The position numbers and the translations under genes are program-made. From contig NZ_NPDX01000009.1 of assembly GCF_002811945.1 (NCBI RefSeq), positions 1 through 7,251 on the forward strand: a stretch of 7,251 nt of DNA, read 5' to 3'. This DNA comes from Leptospira harrisiae (GTDB lineage Bacteria; Spirochaetota; Leptospiria; Leptospirales; Leptospiraceae). Position 1 is the first letter of the stretch, and the number at the start of each line of letters is the position of its first letter. The notes beneath the pieces were generated by a model that saw only the letters and a program-made list of their open reading frames with translations, searched no databases and had not been told where the DNA came from. This document shows, in pieces, positions 1 through 6,200 of this stretch.

Positions 1-132
1 CCAGATGGCACAAACTACGTAATCACGGTATCAAGTAAACCCTCAACCCAGACATGCACAATCAGCAATGGATTTGGTCGTGTGAGTGGTGGTGATGTAA
101 CAAACATTATAGTGAATTGCATTACGAATTAA
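1..132 (+). CDS. C-terminal end of an exported Cys-paired beta-repeat protein (partial)
   Basis: Only the last 43 codons are present, running in frame from base 1 to a TAA at 130-132; the start lies outside the window. The peptide follows the pattern Y-x-I-T-V, then a Pro/Ser stretch, then QTCTISNG, then G-x-V-S-G-x-x-V-T-N-I-x-V-x-C. I recognise this as the end of a short beta-sandwich-like repeat (typically VTV...QTCTVSNGSGTV...NVTNVTVTC) common in exported and lipoprotein-type proteins of Leptospira and some other bacteria, often beside DUF1566-type domains. The two cysteines (fragment residues 19 and 40) are placed to form a disulfide, which suggests an extracytoplasmic location. Only three residues follow the last Cys, so the protein ends with this repeat. 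Full-length function cannot be judged. The frame and stop are clear; the repeat identity is recalled, not searched. Confidence 0.75.
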   Translation, partial: PDGTNYVITVSSKPSTQTCTISNGFGRVSGGDVTNIIVNCITN

Positions 133-146
133 ATTATGTCGCATTC

Positions 147-168
147 GTAAAAGTTGATATTCTTTTAC
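147..168 (+). terminator. Weak AT-rich hairpin, possible terminator of the upstream gene
   Basis: GTAAAAG (147-153) and CTTTTAC (162-168) are perfect inverted repeats of 7 bp around an 8-base loop, starting 15 bases after the upstream stop codon. The location suits a terminator. However, the stem has only two G-C pairs and is followed by TAAAATC and not a T-run, so intrinsic termination would be poor. It could equally be an operator-like palindrome or chance. Confidence 0.25.
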
Positions 169-234
169 TAAAATCTAGTAGACGGTTAGGGGGTAGAAGT
201 TAGGTTAAAGCACAATTCTGACAGAACGGTTGTT

Positions 235-240
235 AGGAAG
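235..240 (+). promoter_or_regulatory. Ribosome binding site of the giant gene
   Basis: AGGAAG lies nine bases before the ATG at 250 and contains the AGGA core that pairs with the 3' end of 16S rRNA. It supports that ATG as the start. The in-frame TAG at 187-189 prevents extension far upstream, no in-frame ATG, GTG or TTG lies between that stop and 250, and the next in-frame ATG (codon 60) would remove the hydrophobic segment. Confidence 0.65.
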
Positions 241-249
241 CGAAGTTAC

Positions 250-3200
250 ATGACAAAGACCCAAAAACGCCAGTTAAAAAACACAAAACAAGCCCTTGTT
301 AAAGGACTAAAGTCTGCAATTTTATCAATCATCATATTTGAAATCACCTTTGGTTCCTTTGTATTGGGCCTAATTGGGCAAGAGAACAGATTCCGAGATT
401 TATGGCGGAAGGGAACTGATGGCCAGATGGATCGCCAGTTTGAACAAGCGAACCATGCCACTTCCGAAGAAGAGTTTAATAAGTTAGTGGGTCGTGGTCT
501 TGGGGTTGTGCGTGGGGATTGGGAAGCACGTGCAGAAGTAGAATTAGAAAAGGAACTGCGAGCGTTTGCAGATCCGGAAGAGAAAAAAAGAGAACGTGAA
601 AAGTTAGAAATAGAGAAGGGACTCGCCAAAGAGGATTGGGAAGAGGAAGTCCAACGTGAGATAGACGAAAGACGGGGATTTTGGAAGGTATATTTACAAA
701 GTCCGCAATTGGATCATGTATGGGATTTGGTGGATCGAGCAGGTTTAGTTCTAGGTATGGCCCAAGCAGATGCAGCTTCTAAAGCTGGTGCAACTGCGGT
801 TGATAAGGTAAGGCTTTGGGATGAGACAATGAATTTAGTCTCCACAAATATCCAAACCAATTGGGAACAATCTCTGGAGCAGGCATTCCTTCAGGTACAA
901 GATGGCGTTACTTTTTCCTCCGAAGTAGAACGGTTAGCATATGAAAGCCAATTAGCAAAACTAAAAGAACAATATAGAGCAGATTACGAATACGAAGAGT
1001 CTTCTTTACTTTCTTCAAAGAGAATGTATTTTGTTTCGCAACAGAATCAAAATGAAGACATGTCCAATCGATTGGCGCAGGAAACAAACCCTTCTGAGTT
1101 AGCAAAACTTCTTGTAGAGAGAACCAAACAGCAGATAGCTCAAAACGGTGGAGTTTTTGTTTATGGTGAGAACAAACTTCCTAACCAAGTTGCATTGAAT
1201 TTCCAAAGCGGAGATGATGCTTACCAAGAAAAAGTATTAAAAGCATTAGAAGAAGGCCAAGGGCTTTGGCAAAAAGCAATTGATGAGATGATTCTTGGTA
1301 AACTTCGTTATGACCGAGATGTAGAAATGCAATGGCGATCTGGGGAAGGAGATTGGACCAATGCCTATGGCCAACTTGTTAAAGCAAGAGAAGAGTGGGT
1401 AGCAACAGTCCAAAAACAAATCCAAGATGGTTTGCAACAGTGGGATGCAAGCGAAGCCGCAATGGTACAAAACAAGGCAAAGGCGATTGAGGAATTGGAT
1501 CGTACACTTGCTACGAATAAAACTAGTTGGGATGCACATGTCAGAGGGATTACCGATGTAATCACTGTTGGTGCAGATACTTTATCTACAATTGCCTCTA
1601 ATTTGGATTGGTTTGAGGATGCACTTGCGCGTGCAGAGGCACCTGGCAGTGGTTATAACTCAGGTGTGATCGCGGAATATCGCCAACAAAGAGATTATTG
1701 GGGTGGCTTACAAACTAGATATAGAAACCTAGTGGCTGCTACACAAAATCAGATCCATGACCAAGACATCCGTGGAACGGGTGTAGGTCAGGGACTCCTT
1801 GTCAATGCTGGTGGAAGTGATCCTTATATACTCAGTGTACAAGAATTTGAACTCAAACTAGCTCGCGAAGAGTTGAAGTTATTAGAAGCAAAACGGGATC
1901 GTGCTAAAGCAGTATATGATTATGCGGTTGGAAATGTTGGTCAAAAAACAGCAGCTCAGATTGCAGCAGAGTTAGACACAATTAGACAAAACTTCAAAGC
2001 AAAAGAAACAGCATATTTGGCTCTTCTTTCTGAATTGAATGGTAGCGGAAGCAGTGTATTTGGAACACCAGGTATGGATCCAAATTCAAGTGTGGAAGTG
2101 GGATCAACAACAACCAATCCAGACACCATTTTAAATCAACTTGCAGAACAAAATAAAATTTTAGAAGAGAAAAGAAAAGCATTGGAGCTTGCAAGAGCCA
2201 GCATGGGTGATGCTTCCGTAGCGTATGAAGCTGCTTTAAAGATCCAGGTGCTAATTCGTAACCCAGGGATGCTTGGTCAAATTGGAGATTTAACTTCTGA
2301 TTCTAGTGCCATCCAAGGAAATTCTGGACTTAGGGGAGAAATTGTACAAGCCCAAGAGGAACTCGACCGCCAAAGAGAAGTTCTGCGCCAACAAGAAAAG
2401 AAGATGTATGAGCTCCAATATGAGAGAGAAAATGCATTTCGTTCCCAATCGTTTTATGCCGAGATCAACCAAAGAGTTTTAGAATTTGAAAAACTAAAAG
2501 AAAACCGGGCAATACTTGTTGAGGTTCTTGATGGAGAAGGAACCTTAGAAGAAAAAATTGATTCATTGTTAGCTGGTGATAAGTTAGTCCAGTTATATGG
2601 AAACCAAGTTTCTGTTCAGGTAAAACAAAGTTTAGAGACATGGAAAGCCAGTTTGACAGGCCTTGATTCCTCGGTTGTGACTGCTATAACGTCCCATGAC
2701 AATAGTATTACTAATTTACTTACAAAAATCAACTTACTTGATGTCACACAGCTAGAAACTGCTTCGAATCAAATTCCTGCTTATGTAAACCAATATGAGA
2801 CCATTGTATCAAGACTTTATGCAGATTCTCGTTTAGATGCTTCTTATTTGAATGCAGAATCGATTATTCCTGCTTATGAATATTTACAAAGTTTAGGCGC
2901 TTCTTCTGGAGATGCTCTGTCAATTGGTAAAGAAGGGATTGCGGAACTAAAAACAGCAATAACGAATTACCAGTCTTATGTGGCTGCTAATGCAGGCAAC
3001 CAAGGAAGCCTTGCTTATGCGGCAAAAATTGTGGAACTCGAACAAGCAATTGGAACCGCTGTAACAAAAATTGACCAATATAATCAATACATCGCAGAAG
3101 TTAATAAAACAGTTCAGTATTTGAATGTGAATGTAATGGATGCTCTGTCAAAAACGGATGCTGTTGTCGATGCAACTTTAACCGGTACAGAAAGAACTAA

Positions 3201-6200
3201 TACCAAAAATGCTTTTACCACTCTTCGTGGTGATGAGTCGAACATGTCCAGAAATATGATCCTATCTTTGAATGATGTGGGAACATTATTTTCTGATTCC
3301 ATTCAAGCAATGGGACATTATGGACAAATGAATCTTGTTTTCCGCAATGCACTTGAAGACAGAAATACAAAAACAAAACAAGTTTCAGATGGTCTTGTAT
3401 CATTCTTTGATGGATTTGAGTTAGAATATAGAAGCAAAGAAGCAGAGTTAACATTTTTACTCGATGAAAATGGCAACGAAGCCAAGTTAGCTGCGATCCA
3501 AAAAGAAGCAGAAAAGAAAAAGAAAATAGCTGGTGCAGAAGTTAATGCCAGAGCTATGGAAATGTTCCTAGATTATGTGGGTAATTTAGGCGAACGAGAA
3601 AGAAACGTTGAGTCTATTTACCTTCGTATGTTGAAAGACTCCGAGGTCATTAACCAAGATACAAAAACAGATACAAATTCGATCGTAGAACGAAGAGCAA
3701 TGGCAACACTTCTTGATTTTTTCAGAAGCAGTCGTGGGGCATTTGCCAATTACATTGCGGGTCCAAATTACAATGACTTTATTGAAGATATGCAACACCA
3801 AAAGGATTATGCAGATGCTCTCTTATCCTTTTATGAAAGTGGCAAAGAATACAGTGTTAGTGAAAGAGAAGAAATTCGATGGAATGGATCTGCGAACGAA
3901 AAGAAATTCTTAAAAGAAAGTTTTTCTTATGGAGAATCCTTTTTCTTCCAAGCTGCTACAGGACAGGTGTCTCGTGAAATTGCCGTATCCCAAAAAGTGG
4001 ATGATTTTGCAGCCCGAGTTCGATCTGGAGAAGTTCTAAGTGTTCTGAAAGAAGAATACTTCAAAAGACAAGAAAACAAAGCCACAGGTATACTCAAAGA
4101 ATTACATGATGCTGTATCTGGACTTGATGACATTACTGCATCCCGATTACTCAGTGACTCTTTCCGAATCGGAACATCGACAGACAGAGACTCAAGTGAA
4201 GAAACTCGTCGTGCTAATTTGTTATCTGGGCATTTAACAAACAATCCAGGTACACCTCGTGCGCAGCTTAGCTCCTTACTTGATGTTGGAAAACTAATCG
4301 AGATCTTCGGAGAAAAAGAAGGACTTGCAATCTACTCAGAGATTACCAATAAAATTCTAAACATAGACAATAGTGCCACTGCGATCATTGAGCAGTCACA
4401 ACTTTTAAATCCAAAACATGTTGCGGTGGAAACGGAATACCCAAGTTATTTAAGTTTCTTTGATGATACAAAAAAATCAGGATACACATCAGAAGTTCAA
4501 AAACTAAATCAGTATCTCACATTAAAAGATTTTGAAGATACATCCCAACCTATCTTTGATTCAAATTCTCAGTTAACTGGATATAAGAAACCATTTGCTG
4601 GATTGGATTATTCAGAACTAGAAGCAGTAAAAACATCCCTTGATGGAATGATTGCCAATTGGGGTACGATCAAGTCAGAGTTGGAATCGACACATGCTGA
4701 CTACATTCAAGTTTTAACAACTTGGAGAGCAACAACTCCTGGCACTGAGGAATTTGCAGAACTAGCAGAAGAAGTTTCTGAAAAGTTGAAAGATTTTTCT
4801 GCAAAACAAATGCAAGCCACAGACTATATGCGTGAGCTCACTCTTCAATTGGAAGAGGCAACAGAGAAATCCCAAAGTTTACTCACAGAATATAAATCCT
4901 CAATTGGAATCGCCGACAAAACTTTTTTGACAATCACGAGTTTGGGTAAGATCAATTCCACCTTACCGGGGTTTAGTGATTATTTTAATTCAGCGGAAGG
5001 TAGACCCAAATTCCATTGGACTTTTACAGATGGGGAACTAGGACTCAGTTATAATATCCAAGAAAAATTAGCCGACATGGAAGCAGAAGCACTTGCCCAA
5101 AAAACCTCTGTGACTACACGTTCGGAACAACTCTCTGCATTGAACGCCTTTTCTGAAACGATGTATAAAGGAATCAGTTTTTCCGACCAATACTTAGCAC
5201 TTTATGCAAGAAGAAAAGAATCGGAAGAAAATGGGGAAGAGTATTTAGACAATTTGGATGAAAGGATTGTGGTGTATGCATCTGCTGCAAACCAGAATAC
5301 AATCAGCCAAGAAAACTTGATTAGTTATACAAAAGGGATTCGTGAATTTTTAACTGCCAAAGCAGCTCGTGGGGAAGAAGTAAATGCTTCTCTTTGGGAA
5401 TCACTTGCCAATGCAGAAGTATTTACGAAAGAAATGGCAGGACTGAAATACTACCAAAGTTTATCAACAGCTGACAAAGCAGATACAGCGAAACTCAAAA
5501 CCGACTACGAAGAGTCCAAATCAACGAGAGAAACAGCAGAAGAAGCAGCCAAACTATTTGCAGAACTTCGATCTATGATTGATGGATTGGAAACACAAGG
5601 ATTGCCACTGGATCAGTCTATGGATCAAATTGGTGTATCCCTTACTAAATTTGAAACATTAAAAACGAAATTAGACCAATCAGGATACAGTTTAGATTCC
5701 TCTATCATCTCAGGAATGGACAACTTGAAAGCCTTTGCTTGGGAAAACCAAAAAGTCATTTTGGCCAAGGCATATCTAGGAACCATTGCAAACAATGGAA
5801 CAATAGATAAATTTTTATCCGATGTGAAGAGTGGAAAATTTGTTCTACCGGGACCGAGTGGCAAACTTGAAAGAACAGCAAATTTTTTAGGAGCCGCATT
5901 AACAGAAACACAAATCACAGAAATCGAAGAACTCATCACACCATACGATCTACAAGCAAGATTATTAAGAACATCTAACTTAGCACAAGTAGACAGCCTA
6001 TTACTCACATACGACGAAGACTTAAGAGACGCAGGAAAAGAACTGGCTTTACGCCAATCTCTCAGCCGCATCCAAACATCTTTGGCACAAGGAACCATCC
6101 CGAATCTCACACAGTACCCAGCAGAATTAAAAAACTATATCCTAACTGCAACATTTGAAGATTACGCAACTCGTAATGTAGATATGGGTGTACAAACATT

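Larger units (their letters stand above)
133..249 (+). promoter_or_regulatory. Intergenic leader upstream of the giant gene
   Basis: These 117 bases separate the upstream stop from the giant gene's ATG. They must hold either the gene's own promoter or a co-transcribed spacer. A possible -35 element TTGATA sits at 154-159, but the best -10 at suitable spacing is TAGTAG (176-181), matching TATAAT at only three positions, so no promoter is firmly identified. The hexamer GTTAGG occurs three times (185-190, 199-204, 232-237), and ACGGTT twice (182-187, 226-231). The last GTTAGG overlaps the ribosome binding site. No riboswitch or small gene is apparent. Confidence 0.3.

Noticed and set aside
313..400. 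Lipoprotein signal on the giant protein
   Set aside because: There is no cysteine anywhere in the visible protein, so lipidation at a lipobox is impossible.
246..629. 127-codon open frame on the minus strand opposite the start of the giant gene
   Set aside because: It lies antisense to a well-supported coding frame, is Ser/Arg/Asn-rich with no recognisable motif, and has no independent support. It is a shadow of the codon usage on the other strand.
3713..3913. 66-codon plus-strand open frame in another phase
   Set aside because: It is contained in the giant gene, has no good ribosome binding site and shows no recognisable features.
3927..4244. 105-codon minus-strand open frame
   Set aside because: It is antisense to the uninterrupted plus-strand frame and its product is Ser/Arg-rich without motifs; treated as a shadow.
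5625..6110. 161-codon open frame on the minus strand
   Set aside because: It is fully antisense to the giant gene and overlaps the patch of unusual third positions, so its length is best explained by composition. The product looks like no known protein.
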